This document shows positions 25,891-35,629 of a DNA stretch of 64,000 nucleotides, piece by piece; the stretch's first letter is position 1; each line of letters opens with the position of its first letter. This stretch comes from Sphaerochaeta halotolerans. Its GTDB lineage: Bacteria > Spirochaetota > Spirochaetia > Sphaerochaetales > Sphaerochaetaceae. The position numbers and the translations under genes are program-made. Below the pieces are notes generated by a model. The model saw only the letters and a program-made list of their open reading frames with translations, was not told the origin of the DNA and searched no databases. The stretch spans positions 1-64,000 of the forward strand of contig NZ_QUWK01000009.1 in NCBI RefSeq assembly GCF_003429665.1, read 5' to 3'.

Positions 25891-26922
25891 TTACAGTTTG
25901 GAGTAATCAACACTGGTGTAGTTGATGGTACCACTTGCAGCTTTGAATGAATCGATGGCTGCATTGACCTTCTCTTCAATCTCCCCTGCATACATGTTTT
26001 CAAGAGCAGGGTTGAACTCAAATACGAATCCACCGTTCTTGAAGTTCAAGGGAATTACTTCCCCACCCAAGATACCGGCGTCCAGCTTGGCCACGAGACC
26101 TTCGATGACGGATGCATAATTGTAGGAAGATGCTGCGATAACCTTGTAGCCCTCGGTAATGTGAATCTGGGCAATGTCCTGGCCAACCCACCAGATGTCC
26201 TTGTCAGGGTAGTCAGCAACAGCACGAAGTGCACCAAGAGCCTGCTGGCTGCTTCCGGTCAATACATCGGCACCACTTCTGATCTGTGACTGTGCAACCT
26301 CTCCGGCTTTTACGAAATCACTGAAGGACCCACTGTGTGCGACCATGATCTTGGCGCTTGGATTGACAGACTGGACACCTAGTACGAAACCACGGTTATA
26401 ACGGGCAGCATCACCAGCATCAACAGGACCGACTAGACCGATGATATTGGCTTTGGTGGTCATACCAGCAATGATACCGGAAAGGTAACCGGTCTCTTCA
26501 CTTTCAGGCATGTAGGTGAATACATTGTCGGGACCAACCTCTGCGCTGGTTCCAAAGGCGAAGGAAACATCAGGATACTCTTCAGCCATTTCCATGATGA
26601 GGTTCTTGTACTGTGCCCCATGTGCGATGATGATATCAAATCCCTGTGCAACATACTGGCGGGCAGCTGAACCGGCATCGACTGGTTTCATCTTCTCTGT
26701 GTAGCTGTACTCAATACGACCGGGCAGGCTCTTCTGGGCAGCAATGATGCCATCATGCATGGCCTGACACCAGCCCTTGTCGTCAATGGTGTTCTCGATG
26801 ATCAAAGCAATTTTGACCACATTGGAATCAGCCTCCTCAGCTGGAGCCTCACTGCTACCTGCAGCAAAAAGCGAACCACTGATGAGCGCAAGACAAAACA
26901 GAATTGTCAGTAATTTTCTCAT
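25891..26922 (-). CDS. BMP-family (Med/PnrA-like) purine nucleoside-binding protein
   Basis: A 343-residue extracytoplasmic binding protein. Residues 1-21 are a signal peptide (LLTILFCLALISGSLFA) cleaved before AGSSEAPAEE. The lipobox cysteine usual in BMP/PnrA lipoproteins is absent. Mature motifs include DDKGWCQAMHDGI, FDIIIAHGAQYKN and PESEETGYLSGIIAGM, typical of BMP proteins. It delivers purine nucleosides or related compounds to the adjacent ABC importer. A strong promoter and GAGGAGAAGG ribosome site precede it, fitting high expression as first gene of the operon. Confidence 0.92.
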   Translation of the reverse strand: MRKLLTILFCLALISGSLFAAGSSEAPAEEADSNVVKIALIIENTIDDKGWCQAMHDGIIAAQKSLPGRIEYSYTEKMKPVDAGSAARQYVAQGFDIIIAHGAQYKNLIMEMAEEYPDVSFAFGTSAEVGPDNVFTYMPESEETGYLSGIIAGMTTKANIIGLVGPVDAGDAARYNRGFVLGVQSVNPSAKIMVAHSGSFSDFVKAGEVAQSQIRSGADVLTGSSQQALGALRAVADYPDKDIWWVGQDIAQIHITEGYKVIAASSYNYASVIEGLVAKLDAGILGGEVIPLNFKNGGFVFEFNPALENMYAGEIEEKVNAAIDSFKAASGTINYTSVDYSKL

Positions 26923-26976
26923 GTTCCTTCTCCTCTTGGAATATCAACCCATTTTTGGTGGGTCTAAGCTTTTTCT

Positions 26977-27006
26977 AGTATAGAGGCTTAATGGATACTC
27001 TGTCAA
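26977..27006 (-). promoter_or_regulatory. Strong sigma70 promoter of the purine importer operon
   Basis: Minus strand TTGACA (27001-27006), 18-bp spacer, TATACT (26977-26982), about 47 nt before the binding-protein ATG. Confidence 0.75.
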
Positions 27007-27028
27007 AAGAAAAGTGAAAATGAAACAG

Positions 27029-27070
27029 AAATTATCGATTGATAATTTGAGCTATCAGTGATATTTATCA
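27029..27070. promoter_or_regulatory. Cluster of GATA/TATC palindromes upstream of the purine importer promoter
   Basis: AAATTATC-GATT-GATAATTT (27029-27048) is followed by CTATCAGTGATA and TGATATTTATCA (27059-27070). These alternating TATC/GATA units lie just upstream of the -35 box, a usual place for activator or repressor sites. The 27071-27165 stretch beyond is AT-rich with nothing recognised. Confidence 0.4.
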
Positions 27071-27165
27071 TAATATTACTAGGAAAATGACGATTTTTTT
27101 GTTGCAATTTTAGTGAAACCTAAATATATGAATATGGTATTGCACCATTCATATAGACTAAAAAA

Positions 27166-28065
27166 CTAGACAATACTTCCAGGATGTATAGATTTTGCAT
27201 TCTTTGTTGCAACTTTTGTTGCTTCGATTACAGCTTGTTGCAGTTTTACGCCTTGTAGCAACTGCACTGTCAGGGCAGCACTCAAGGAATCACCACATCC
27301 GATGGTATTCACCACCTCTGTCTTCACAGTAGGGGAACTGAAGAAACGAGAATTCTGTACCCAGAGTTCAGATGCCCCTCGGGAGATTACAAATGTACAG
27401 CCAAACTGATCATACAAACCACGGAGCATTTTCTTGACAGGCTCCTTGAGATCATCGGTATTCTGATGTTCGGCTACCTGGATTCCAAGGAAGGTATGGA
27501 CTGCTTCACTCAGGTTGATCTTCACTACATCAGGGTGGTGGAGGATACAGCGCTTGAGGTCTTCACCTTTCAAGTCGAGCAAGACAAACTTTCCCAGTGC
27601 TTTCGCTTCCTGTACGAAATCAGCGTACAGAGCATCTGAATATCCAGGGGCACGGGTACCTAAAATTACCAGACCATCGCACTCCTTGATGTGCTGTGAG
27701 AAGAGGGCTCTGATCGGCTTTTCACAAGCTGGGTCGACAGGGAAGGGTTCTTGAACCAATTCAGTAGCTCCTTCACTGGTGAGCACCGTGACACAGGTCC
27801 TGATAGCACTGCCACTGTCCGCCCAAAGCGTGGTGAACCCATCTTTCCTGCAAAGGCTGAGCATCTCCTCTATCCGGTTTCCTCCCAAGTGGGTGAGCAA
27901 AAGGCTCTCGTGTCCTAGCTGGCTGATTATCCTGGCTGCATTCATACCCTTGCCCGATGCATCGAGGTAGTGTTCCTGAGCGCGATTTACCTCCCCTACG
28001 GAAAAGGAGGGGAAACGCATCGTGATCTGGAAGGTTGGATTCAAACAGACCGAGAGAATCTTCAT
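27166..28065 (-). CDS. PfkB-family sugar(-phosphate) kinase, 1-phosphofructokinase/LacC-like
   Basis: A 299-residue PfkB kinase beginning [13 protein letters not shown], the N-terminus typical of FruK/LacC-type phosphosugar kinases (usually LNPALD). [15 protein letters not shown] (about 37-51) is the N-terminal family signature. The anion-hole motif is [13 protein letters not shown] near residue 258, with GCGD in place of GAGD; the aspartate is retained. It overlaps the dCMP deaminase gene by 4 bp. Whether the substrate is fructose 1-phosphate, tagatose 6-phosphate or a nucleoside cannot be decided; the neighbouring nucleotide enzyme leaves the last possible. Confidence 0.82.
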   Translation of the reverse strand: MKILSVCLNPTFQITMRFPSFSVGEVNRAQEHYLDASGKGMNAARIISQLGHESLLLTHLGGNRIEEMLSLCRKDGFTTLWADSGSAIRTCVTVLTSEGATELVQEPFPVDPACEKPIRALFSQHIKECDGLVILGTRAPGYSDALYADFVQEAKALGKFVLLDLKGEDLKRCILHHPDVVKINLSEAVHTFLGIQVAEHQNTDDLKEPVKKMLRGLYDQFGCTFVISRGASELWVQNSRFFSSPTVKTEVVNTIGCGDSLSAALTVQLLQGVKLQQAVIEATKVATKNAKSIHPGSIV

Positions 28066-28547
28066 GATAGTTTGAGCAGAATTGAACCGTGTTGTGGAAT
28101 CAGCTGTCGGTAGGCAACACCTGTCTTGTCAAACATCAGCTTGGATGCTTTCGTGTTGTCAGCTTCACTGTACTTATCAGAGAGGAATACTACTTCCTTT
28201 ATGCCCGACTGGATGATTGCCTTCGCACACTCATTGCAGGGAAACAATCCTACATACAGCGTGCAACCCTTCAGACTGCTGCTGATTGCGTTAAGAATGG
28301 CGTTCAGTTCAGCGTGGCAGACGTAAGGATACTTGGTCTCGAGCCATTCTCCTTCCCGTTCCCAAGGTATCTCGTCATCATCCACCCCAATAGGGAAGCC
28401 ATTATATCCGACACCGACAATCTTGTGGTCGGTGTTTACAATGCAGGCTCCTACCTGGGTGTTCGGGTCTTTGCTCCTAAGTGACGAGAGGACGGCCACT
28501 CCCATGAAATATTCATCCCAACTGAGATAGTCTTTACGTTTGGGCAT
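28062..28547 (-). CDS. Deoxycytidylate (dCMP) deaminase
   Basis: A 161-residue zinc-dependent cytidine-deaminase-fold enzyme. Zinc ligands and catalytic glutamate are in CHAE (H78, E80) and PCNEC (C104, C107). [15 protein letters not shown] near residue 24-38 and GYNGFP (48-52) are typical of dCMP deaminases. It converts dCMP to dUMP for thymidylate synthesis. The gene overlaps the hydrolase upstream by 14 bp and the kinase downstream by 4 bp. Confidence 0.92.
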   Translation of the reverse strand: MPKRKDYLSWDEYFMGVAVLSSLRSKDPNTQVGACIVNTDHKIVGVGYNGFPIGVDDDEIPWEREGEWLETKYPYVCHAELNAILNAISSSLKGCTLYVGLFPCNECAKAIIQSGIKEVVFLSDKYSEADNTKASKLMFDKTGVAYRQLIPQHGSILLKLS

Positions 28548-29484
28548 GATCAGTTGTCTCCTTTTCTAGCAAAAATTCGAGAATGGTATCTGTTAAGGAT
28601 TGTTGGATGGACCGGTAGAGCAGAAGGGCATGACGGCTGTGATTGTAGTTTCCCATTTCTGTCTCAAGGATGTGGAAATCACTACTCCGTTGTTCCTTCT
28701 CTATGATCTTGAGATTTTTGAAGGGGACTGTCTGATCGTTGACATCGTGTATGGAGAACAGTGGGCAGGTAATCTTTCCCAGATCCCTGCGAACACTTTT
28801 CATGGCATGGACAAGGCTCATGCCCGGTCGGATGAAGAGCCCTCCATAGCCGAACCAATATTCGTTGCCATCCTCTCCCTTTGGATTGCCTTTCACCACA
28901 TGGGCTCCAATGGATGGGGTGAAGAGTCCCAAAGTTCTGGTTATATACTGTTTCCAGTCAGTAATGATGCCGTCCCTTACACTGTTGTACACCACAGGGG
29001 CTGCAATAGTCACCAGTTTATCAGGGGAAAGGGTACTTTGGCAGTAGGTTTCACCCAGCTTGAGGGTCATCATCCCCCCCATGCTGATACCCAGCACGTA
29101 GAGTGTCTCATACTGATTCCTGAGGTTTTCGTAGTATCGGCAGAGGTAATCGAACCACTGGGTGAATGTGGTGTGGGCAAACTGCTTAGGATCTGTTCCG
29201 AAGCCGGGCAGCAAAGGTGCGTACACATCCAATCCTGCTTCATGAAAGCGCTCAGCGCTGTAGTGGTATACAGACGGGGTGGATGGAAAGCCATGGACAA
29301 GCAAGATTGCCTGCTTGTTTCCCGGTGTAGTTTTTATGATGCTTTTAGCCTCATCACAGAAGGTCTTGGATTCATCGACGGTGAGCGGTGCGACATTCCT
29401 GTCACGATAACCAAAGAGTGTCGCGTTCCAAACTATAAACACAATGATAAGGATAATGATAAGGAGTAGGATGGTGAACCTCAT
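28534..29484 (-). CDS. Membrane-anchored alpha/beta hydrolase (esterase/lipase-like)
   Basis: A 316-residue protein with an uncleaved N-terminal hydrophobic anchor ([17 protein letters not shown]) and a catalytic domain. [13 protein letters not shown] is the oxyanion strand near residue 61. GISMGGM holds the nucleophile serine near 133. The acid and histidine are probably in HDVNDQTVP and [10 protein letters not shown]. It resembles carboxylesterases of the Est30/monoacylglycerol-lipase type; the substrate is unknown. A TATAGT hexamer ends 7 nt before the ATG and no ribosome site is evident, so a leaderless message is possible. Confidence 0.85.
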   Translation of the reverse strand: MRFTILLLIIILIIVFIVWNATLFGYRDRNVAPLTVDESKTFCDEAKSIIKTTPGNKQAILLVHGFPSTPSVYHYSAERFHEAGLDVYAPLLPGFGTDPKQFAHTTFTQWFDYLCRYYENLRNQYETLYVLGISMGGMMTLKLGETYCQSTLSPDKLVTIAAPVVYNSVRDGIITDWKQYITRTLGLFTPSIGAHVVKGNPKGEDGNEYWFGYGGLFIRPGMSLVHAMKSVRRDLGKITCPLFSIHDVNDQTVPFKNLKIIEKEQRSSDFHILETEMGNYNHSRHALLLYRSIQQSLTDTILEFLLEKETTDHAQT

Positions 29485-29524
29485 GGGATTTACTATATCC
29501 CAAAGTTTCGATGAAGGAAAGAGC

Positions 29525-29561
29525 GAAAAAACAAGAGCCTACCGGTGAGGATAGGCTCTTG
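29525..29561 (-). terminator. Terminator of the oxaloacetate decarboxylase operon
   Basis: Minus strand CAAGAGCCTA, 10-nt loop, TAGGCTCTTG, then six T residues, about 30 nt after the beta-subunit stop. Confidence 0.85.
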
Positions 29562-29589
29562 GGATTGTTGTGAATCAAATTCTTTCTAT

Positions 29590-30780
29590 CTAAGCCATCA
29601 TGAATGGGATGACTGCAAGCAAGACACCAGCTGCAACGGCTGAGCCGATAACACCAGCAACATTCGGACCCATGGCGTGCATGAGCAGGAAGTTCTGGGG
29701 ATCGGACTCCTGTCCAACCTTGCTGGAAACACGGGCCGCCATTGGCACTGCGGAGACACCAGCGCTTCCGATGAGTGGATTAACCGGGTGTTTCGGGTCA
29801 AGCTTGTTCATCAGCTTTGCAATCAGAAGTCCAGAGGCAGTACCGATAGAGAATGCAATCATGCCAAGAATGAGGATGCCCAAGGTGTTCAGGTTGAGGA
29901 AGTGGGAAGCTTCCATCTTTGAACCGACAGAGAGCCCGAGGAAAATCGTGACGATGTTCATCAGTGCATTCTGCATGGTGTCAGAAAGACGGTTGGTTAC
30001 TCCACACTCCTTGGCCAGATTACCGAACATCAGGGAGCCGATGAGCGGGGTAGCCGAGGGGAGCAAGATTGCACAAGCGGTCAGAACGGTCAAGGGGAAG
30101 AGAATCCTTTCCAGCTTGGAGACCGGTCGCAGCTGTTGCATCTTGATCATCCGCTCTTCCTTGGTGGTCAGAGCTCGCATGATCGGGGGCTGGATGATGG
30201 GAACCAATGCCATGTAGCTGTAGGCAGCTACGGCAATGGGACCCAGCAGGTCCGGTTTTAGACGGCTAGTCACATAGATAGCCGTCGGGCCGTCAGCACC
30301 ACCGATTATACCAATGGAACCGGCAGCATAGAGGTCGAAGTTGATCCCAGGGATGAAGCTCAGGGCAAGTGCACCAAGAAGGGCAATGAAGATGCCTGCC
30401 TGGGCTGCTGCACCGAGCAACAAGGTCTTGGGGTTTGCAATAAGCGGTCCGAAGTCCGTCATTGCACCAACGCCCATGAAGATCAAAATTGGGAAGAGAC
30501 CGGTATCGATACCCATGTCGTACAACAGCTTGATAAACCCAGGAGCTCCTGAGGTAGGATCAATGCCTGCTACATATCCCATAGGGATGTTCGAGAGGAT
30601 ACAACCGAACCCAATGGTAACCAACAATAACGGCTCAAATTTCTTTGCAATACCTAGGTAGAGGAGGACAAAGCCAATGAGTATCATGACAAAATTGCCG
30701 ACACCAAAGCCTTCAGCCATCCCCAAGAATCCAAACAGTCCTGTGGACTGCCAGAGTTGATTAAACGCTGAACCAATCAT
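29590..30780 (-). CDS. oadB: Na+-translocating decarboxylase beta subunit
   Basis: A 396-residue, strongly hydrophobic protein with about nine or more membrane segments. It carries conserved beta-subunit stretches such as [23 protein letters not shown] (about 95-117), [19 protein letters not shown] (about 155-173, containing the Na+-site aspartate) and [13 protein letters not shown] near 340. It couples decarboxylation of carboxybiotin to outward Na+ pumping. It is last in the gamma-alpha-beta operon, 13 bp after oadA. Beta subunits of methylmalonyl-CoA or glutaconyl-CoA pumps look similar; the OadA partner decides the substrate. Confidence 0.95.
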   Translation of the reverse strand: MIGSAFNQLWQSTGLFGFLGMAEGFGVGNFVMILIGFVLLYLGIAKKFEPLLLVTIGFGCILSNIPMGYVAGIDPTSGAPGFIKLLYDMGIDTGLFPILIFMGVGAMTDFGPLIANPKTLLLGAAAQAGIFIALLGALALSFIPGINFDLYAAGSIGIIGGADGPTAIYVTSRLKPDLLGPIAVAAYSYMALVPIIQPPIMRALTTKEERMIKMQQLRPVSKLERILFPLTVLTACAILLPSATPLIGSLMFGNLAKECGVTNRLSDTMQNALMNIVTIFLGLSVGSKMEASHFLNLNTLGILILGMIAFSIGTASGLLIAKLMNKLDPKHPVNPLIGSAGVSAVPMAARVSSKVGQESDPQNFLLMHAMGPNVAGVIGSAVAAGVLLAVIPFMMA

Positions 30781-30793
30781 CTCAGAGTCTCCT

Positions 30794-32629
30794 TTAGCTG
30801 ATCACCAGCAATTCGTCATCGCTTTGCATCTGCTGGCCTTGGCTTACGGCGATTTTGGTTACTACGCCATCACAAGGAGCATAGATCTCATTTTCCATCT
30901 TCATGGCTTCCATAATCAAGAGTACCTGGTTCTTCTTGACCTGCTGGCCTTCCTTTACATCCAAGCGAAGAATCAGGCCTGGCATGGGTGCATAGACAGA
31001 GACAGCTTCATGGGAAGCGGCAGCAGAAGCATCGGAGGCAACAGGAGCACTCCCGGCAGTATCCTTGGTTGTTTCGATGGCATTCTCATCGATGCCGAAA
31101 GCAACGTTGAGAGGATACTCATTGCCATTGACCATGGCCGAGTTCTTGGTGAGCTTGACACCATAGGCTTTTCCGTTGACGGTAACGGTGTACTCGCCCT
31201 TCTTCTTGGCAGCTTCTTCTTCGCGGTCAACCTTGTAAATGCCGTTTACCTGAGCTTTACCAGTAAGGTAGAGGATGCCCTTCTCCTTGCAGGAAGCAGC
31301 GATGAAGATGTTCTCATCGGTAAGAGGAAGTCCTTCCTTCTCGAGCATCTCTTTTGCTACCTTTACCCCTTTCTTGGGATCGGCATCGTTGATGTCGACA
31401 ACCTTCTTGGTGGTGGGCTCCATCTTCATCTGTTCAGCACAAATCTTTACAACCTCGGCATCGGGTTCAACGGGAGTTTTTCCAAAGTAACCGAGAACCA
31501 TCTTGCCGTAGCCTTCTGCAATCTTCTTCCAAGGTCCGAACATAACGTTGTTGAAAGCCTGCTGGAAGTAGAACTGGGAAACAGGGGTTACGGAAGTACC
31601 AAAACCACCTTTTGCTACAGTTTCTGCCATTGCCTCGACGATGGCGGGGAACTTGTCCATCATGTTGTTGTCACGCAGCATCTGGGTATTTGCCGTAAGG
31701 GCGCCACCAGGAAGTGGTGAGAATGGGATCTCAGGGCTGACGGTCATTGCTTCAGGGGGAATGATGTAGTCTTTCATACAATCCCTGAATACAGCTTCAG
31801 CTTCACGAATCTTCTTGATATCGATGCCCAAATCATAATCAGTATGACGCAATGCGTGCCACATGGTGATGATGTCCGGTTGACAGGTACCACCGGAAAC
31901 CGGGCTCATGGAGAGATCGACCTGGTTTGCACCAGCTTCAATGGCGCTGACATACTGCTGGATGGAGACCCCTGCGGTGTCATGGGTGTGGAATACGAGG
32001 TTCATATCCTTGCCGAGCAACTTTCTTGCGCGCTTGATGGTCTCATATACATAGGCTGGGGTAGAGGTACCGCTTGCGTCCTTAAAACAGACGGACTGGA
32101 ATTCAATTCCTGCATCCATGATCTGCTTAAGGGTTGCTTCATAGAAGTCAGGATCGTGAGCGCCCTCGGTGTTTGGGGGAAGGCTCATCATGGTTACTAC
32201 TACTTCATGCCGCAGCCCTGCATCAACAATGGACTTTCCGCTGTCGATGAGGTTGTTGACATCATTGAGTGCATCAAAGTTACGGATTGTGGAAATACCG
32301 TGCTTCTTGAAAAGTTTGGCATGCAGGTCGATGACATCTCTTGGCTGGGAGTCCAAGCCTACAACATTGACACCACGGCTAAGGGTCTGCAGGTCTGCAT
32401 CATCCCCAGCGACACGTCGGAACTCATCCATCATGGCGAATGCATCTTCATTGGTGTAGAAGTACAGGGATTGGAAACGGGCGCCACCGCCAGCTTCAAA
32501 GTGGTTGATGCCAGCCTCCTTGGCTGCTGCAACTGCAGGCATGAAATCCTTGGTGAATACACGTGCACCGTATACTGACTGGAATCCGTCACGGAACGCT
32601 GTGCACATAAAATTGACTTTCTTCTTCAT
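30794..32629 (-). CDS. oadA: Oxaloacetate decarboxylase alpha subunit (carboxyltransferase + biotin carrier)
   Basis: A 611-residue protein. Residues about 1-300 are the HMGL-like carboxyltransferase barrel ([30 protein letters not shown] with metal-site HTH). A PYC/OadA middle domain follows. An alanine-rich linker leads to a biotinyl domain with EAMKMENE, biotinylated at K577, 34 residues from the end. It transfers CO2 from oxaloacetate to biotin, giving pyruvate. The N-terminal motif reads RDGFQS instead of the common RDAHQS, a variation worth noting. GGAGG precedes the start; oadG is immediately upstream. Confidence 0.95.
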   Translation of the reverse strand: MKKKVNFMCTAFRDGFQSVYGARVFTKDFMPAVAAAKEAGINHFEAGGGARFQSLYFYTNEDAFAMMDEFRRVAGDDADLQTLSRGVNVVGLDSQPRDVIDLHAKLFKKHGISTIRNFDALNDVNNLIDSGKSIVDAGLRHEVVVTMMSLPPNTEGAHDPDFYEATLKQIMDAGIEFQSVCFKDASGTSTPAYVYETIKRARKLLGKDMNLVFHTHDTAGVSIQQYVSAIEAGANQVDLSMSPVSGGTCQPDIITMWHALRHTDYDLGIDIKKIREAEAVFRDCMKDYIIPPEAMTVSPEIPFSPLPGGALTANTQMLRDNNMMDKFPAIVEAMAETVAKGGFGTSVTPVSQFYFQQAFNNVMFGPWKKIAEGYGKMVLGYFGKTPVEPDAEVVKICAEQMKMEPTTKKVVDINDADPKKGVKVAKEMLEKEGLPLTDENIFIAASCKEKGILYLTGKAQVNGIYKVDREEEAAKKKGEYTVTVNGKAYGVKLTKNSAMVNGNEYPLNVAFGIDENAIETTKDTAGSAPVASDASAAASHEAVSVYAPMPGLILRLDVKEGQQVKKNQVLLIMEAMKMENEIYAPCDGVVTKIAVSQGQQMQSDDELLVIS

Positions 32630-32652
32630 TTGGGATGATCCTCCGGGGTTTC

Positions 32653-32928
32653 TTATTCTTTTGATTTTGCGAAGGCTGCTACGATTGCTGCTGCTATGTC
32701 TGCCTCACTGGCAGAAGGTGCAGAAGCTGCGACAACAGCAGGACTGCTTACGACGGCTTTGGGTTTCTGTGGTGCGATTTTTCTTGCAATTGCGCTCATG
32801 GCCTTGGTGAGAAAAACCAACAACGTAAGAAACACAAACACCGTAGCAATACCCAGAATTGTGAGGATGACCCCATTCTCCAACTGGGCGACAAGTTGCT
32901 CTTTCGGTAGTTGCGCTAAGAATACCAT
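32653..32928 (-). CDS. oadG: Oxaloacetate decarboxylase gamma subunit-like protein
   Basis: A 91-residue small protein with one membrane helix (VILTILGIATVFVFLTLLVFLTKAM, about 19-43) and an alanine/proline-rich cytoplasmic tail. This is the OadG plan, in which the subunit anchors alpha to beta and assists assembly. It is first in the operon, 23 bp before oadA. Sequence conservation in OadG is low, so identity rests on topology and position. Confidence 0.85.
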   Translation of the reverse strand: MVFLAQLPKEQLVAQLENGVILTILGIATVFVFLTLLVFLTKAMSAIARKIAPQKPKAVVSSPAVVAASAPSASEADIAAAIVAAFAKSKE

Positions 32929-32991
32929 ACGAACTCCTATTAAGGTTTATAGTGATCGTAGCCAAGGACTACAAATAACACACTGGGGGTT

Positions 32992-33021
32992 AGTATATCG
33001 GAATCATGGGGAGTGTTTCAA
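32992..33021 (-). promoter_or_regulatory. Promoter of the oadGAB operon
   Basis: Minus strand TTGAAA (33016-33021), 18-bp spacer, TATACT (32992-32997), 64 nt before the oadG start. The remainder of the divergent region to 33254 shows nothing further recognised. Confidence 0.65.
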
Positions 33022-33254
33022 GTAAAGACACGATAAATGCTTTGTGGAATTTAGCATAGCTCATAGTAGAACGTTCATTTTTCTTCGAAAAAACAACCTC
33101 TTTCGAAAGTTCTGGTTTGCCTGTATACAATTATCTGGGTACCTTTTTATAGAATACTGCATCGATGACAGACTGTACTTTACTTCTCTTGTCTGTTTTC
33201 ATCCTTTGCAGTAAGGTACTCTGAGGTAAAATGACCTTAGGAAGAAGGATATAT

Positions 33255-34181
33255 ATGGCTGAAGGAATGGATTTTGCACAGAAAATTGCCGAGGACAAAG
33301 CAATCAGGGGAAATATGGATAAGATTGGGAGAAAAATCCTGATCATGAGTGGGAAAGGCGGTGTGGGGAAGACCACTGTTACTGTCAATCTTGCCAATGC
33401 ACTTGTCGACAGTGGATGTACTGTCGGCATTCTTGATACAGACCTCCATGGGCCAAATGTTGCAAAAATGCTCGGTTGTGAAAAGGAGATCCTCACCACT
33501 GAGAATGATGGAAAGACGTTCTACCCGGTTGAAGCCCGGCCAGGGTTGAAGGTAATGAGCCTTGCCTTTGCAATCGAACCCGATAGTCCTGTGGTATGGC
33601 GTGGGCCTATGAAGATTGCTGCCATCAGGCAGTTCCTGGCCCAGGCTGATTGGGGAGAGTTGGATTATCTTCTCATCGATTCCCCTCCCGGCACTGGTGA
33701 TGAGCAGCTTACCGTCTGTCAGACCATTCCTGAACTTACCGGGACCATTATCGTAACCACCGGGCAAGAGGTTGCCATTCTGGACGCCAGAAGAAGTGTG
33801 AGCTTTTCAAGGAAGATGGGTGTGGCAATTCTTGGTGTCGTGGAGAATATGAGTGGCTTTATCTGCCCCGGCTGCAAGACTGAGATCCCCATCTTTGGTA
33901 TCGGTGGTGGAAAAAAGATGTGTGAGCAGATGGGTGTTCCCTTCTTGGGGCGTGTGCCCCTTGAGGTCCCTCTCATGGAGGCTGAAGATGCAGGCAAGAG
34001 TTATTTGGGTATGCAGCCTGCAAGTCCTTCCTCTGCTGCATTGAAGGCTATCGCTGAGATCATCAACAGCGGAACCGCTGTCTCATCCCATCGTTCAACT
34101 GATTTTGCTGGATCTGCTTCCTGTGCACCTTCTGCTTGTTCCTCGTGTAGCAGTAACTGCTCATCCAGGAAAGGAGAGTAA
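33255..34181 (+). CDS. Mrp/NBP35-family P-loop ATPase (Fe-S cluster carrier type)
   Basis: A 308-residue deviant-Walker ATPase. SGKGGVGKTT is the Walker A near residue 29-38, DTDLHGPN follows, SPPGTGDEQL is the family signature, and GFICPGCK supplies the CxxC cluster ligands. The last 25 residues are unusually serine/cysteine-rich (SSCAPSACSSCSSNC), possibly an extra metal-binding tail. It is thought to bind and deliver Fe-S clusters. The ATG at 33255 follows GAAGGA; the track's 33231 start adds eight residues without support. The Nudix gene begins 4 nt after its stop. Confidence 0.9.
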   Translation: MAEGMDFAQKIAEDKAIRGNMDKIGRKILIMSGKGGVGKTTVTVNLANALVDSGCTVGILDTDLHGPNVAKMLGCEKEILTTENDGKTFYPVEARPGLKVMSLAFAIEPDSPVVWRGPMKIAAIRQFLAQADWGELDYLLIDSPPGTGDEQLTVCQTIPELTGTIIVTTGQEVAILDARRSVSFSRKMGVAILGVVENMSGFICPGCKTEIPIFGIGGGKKMCEQMGVPFLGRVPLEVPLMEAEDAGKSYLGMQPASPSSAALKAIAEIINSGTAVSSHRSTDFAGSASCAPSACSSCSSNCSSRKGE

Positions 34182-34185
34182 GGGT

Positions 34186-34812
34186 ATGTTTGACCCGTTT
34201 TCACAAGATGGAGAAAGTAAGGAGACTAAACATCTCGTTTGGAAGTCTGGTCAGCGTCAGCGTGTCTTTAAAGGACCAATCTTTGATATTTGCACCGTGC
34301 AGCGCACCAGTACGGATGGACGGAGCTCTTCTTTCATCGAGGTCGATGCTCCCAACTGGGTGACCATCATCCCCTGGTACCGAAACGAGCAGGGTGTTCC
34401 CATGATGATCATGGAGGAACAGTTCCGTCATGGGTCGAATACTGTTACCCGTGAGTTTCCTGCCGGGGTGGTGGAAGAGGGTGAAGAGCCGCTCGACGCT
34501 GCGCTCAGAGAGTTACGGGAGGAGACAGGTCTCGCCGGGGGTAGGATGACTGAACTGGGGAACGTCAGTCCGAATTCTGCCTTCATGAACAACCGTTCCT
34601 ACTTTTTCCTGGTCGAGGATGCAGAGCATGTCAGTGACCAGGAACTCGATCCGAATGAACAACTGGATGTCTTTTCTGTTCCAGTGGCCGAAGTGGTTGC
34701 GAATATGGGCACCGGCATTTATGATAATGGTATTATGATGATTGCTTTAGGGTTTTTCCTTCGAGAGGCGCAAAAGCGTCCTGAGTTGGTGACTGCCCTG
34801 AAGAAGGAGTAG
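34186..34812 (+). CDS. Nudix hydrolase, ADP-ribose pyrophosphatase-like
   Basis: A 208-residue protein with a complete Nudix box, GVVEEGEEPLDAALRELREETGL (about 91-113), binding Mg2+ for hydrolysis of nucleoside diphosphate derivatives. The preceding strand MEEQFRHGSNTVTREFPAG is typical of ADP-ribose/ADP-sugar pyrophosphatases. The ORF track uses a start inside mrp. The ATG at 34186, after GGAGAG, is the credible one. It is co-transcribed with mrp and the SIMPL lipoprotein gene, 5 bp apart. Confidence 0.9.
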   Translation: MFDPFSQDGESKETKHLVWKSGQRQRVFKGPIFDICTVQRTSTDGRSSSFIEVDAPNWVTIIPWYRNEQGVPMMIMEEQFRHGSNTVTREFPAGVVEEGEEPLDAALRELREETGLAGGRMTELGNVSPNSAFMNNRSYFFLVEDAEHVSDQELDPNEQLDVFSVPVAEVVANMGTGIYDNGIMMIALGFFLREAQKRPELVTALKKE

Positions 34813-34817
34813 CTCCG

Positions 34818-35528
34818 ATGAAACGAATACGTTTTGCTTTCCCTATATTGGCACTTGCCATTGTTCTTCTACTCTCTTCCTGTGTGACAGGAAGGGACTT
34901 GGTGCGGACCATCGAGGTGCATGGAACTGCAAAGGTGACCATCACTCCAGATATTGCTACCTTTTCCATCCAGGTCAGTGAGCTGGGAAAGACTACCGAA
35001 GAAGCCCAGAGGCTTGCAAATGCCAAGCTGGCGCAACTGCGCTCCGTTCTTGATGAGTACGGGATAGCTGAGGCAGATGTCAAAACCACTTCACTCAACT
35101 TGAGGCCGAGTTACCGTTGGGATGAGGGCGAGCAGATTCTCGAGGGGCAGGTAGCAAGTCAGAGTCTTTCTGTGAAGGTACGTGACCTGAAGGCGCTTGG
35201 TTCAATCATAGACCAAATGGGGAAGGTCAGTGGTATCTATCTCAACTCAGTACAACTTGATAAGGAAGACAAGAGTGAAGCACTTGAGCAGGCAAGATTG
35301 GAAGCAATCCAGAATGCAAAAGCCAAAGCTGAGCTCTATGCAGAAAGTTCAGCCATGCAGGTAGGTTCCCCTATCACAATCAGTGAATACTCCGTTGCCT
35401 CTAATCCCTACAATACAAGGATGAAGATGGAAGCAGTATCTGCGGTTGCTTATGACATGGCTACTGAGATTCCGGCAGGAACAATGGAGGTCTCCTCCAC
35501 GGTTTCCATTGTGTATGAGATGTACTGA
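34818..35528 (+). CDS. SIMPL (DUF541)-domain lipoprotein
   Basis: A 236-residue protein with a lipoprotein signal peptide: hydrophobic FAFPILALAIVLLL then LSSC, cysteine 22 being the lipidation site. The mature part begins IEVHGTAKVTITPDIATFSIQV, the standard SIMPL start, and ends MEVSSTVSIVYEMY. Members of the family, such as BP26/YggE, are periplasmic oligomers linked to oxidative stress; the molecular function is unknown. It is third gene of the mrp-Nudix operon. Confidence 0.9.
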   Translation: MKRIRFAFPILALAIVLLLSSCVTGRDLVRTIEVHGTAKVTITPDIATFSIQVSELGKTTEEAQRLANAKLAQLRSVLDEYGIAEADVKTTSLNLRPSYRWDEGEQILEGQVASQSLSVKVRDLKALGSIIDQMGKVSGIYLNSVQLDKEDKSEALEQARLEAIQNAKAKAELYAESSAMQVGSPITISEYSVASNPYNTRMKMEAVSAVAYDMATEIPAGTMEVSSTVSIVYEMY

Positions 35529-35594
35529 TAGAGAGAAAATAATGAATAGCAACTTGTTTTTAAACAAGGAAATGAAAAAAAGCTATGAAAGGAC

Positions 35595-35623
35595 TTAACA
35601 GACAAGAGATTTATTGGTATAGT
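35595..35623 (+). promoter_or_regulatory. Strong promoter of an orphan transcript
   Basis: TTAACA (35595-35600), exactly 17 bp, TATAGT (35618-35623), in a gap that has no intact coding gene. Predicted start near 35630. Confidence 0.6.
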
Positions 35624-35629
35624 GTAAGT

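Noticed and set aside
28600-29469. 289-residue plus-strand ORF
   Set aside because: Antisense to the alpha/beta hydrolase gene with its GxSxG motif.
30824-31720. 298-residue plus-strand ORF
   Set aside because: Antisense to oadA, whose biotin site and carboxyltransferase motifs are unambiguous.
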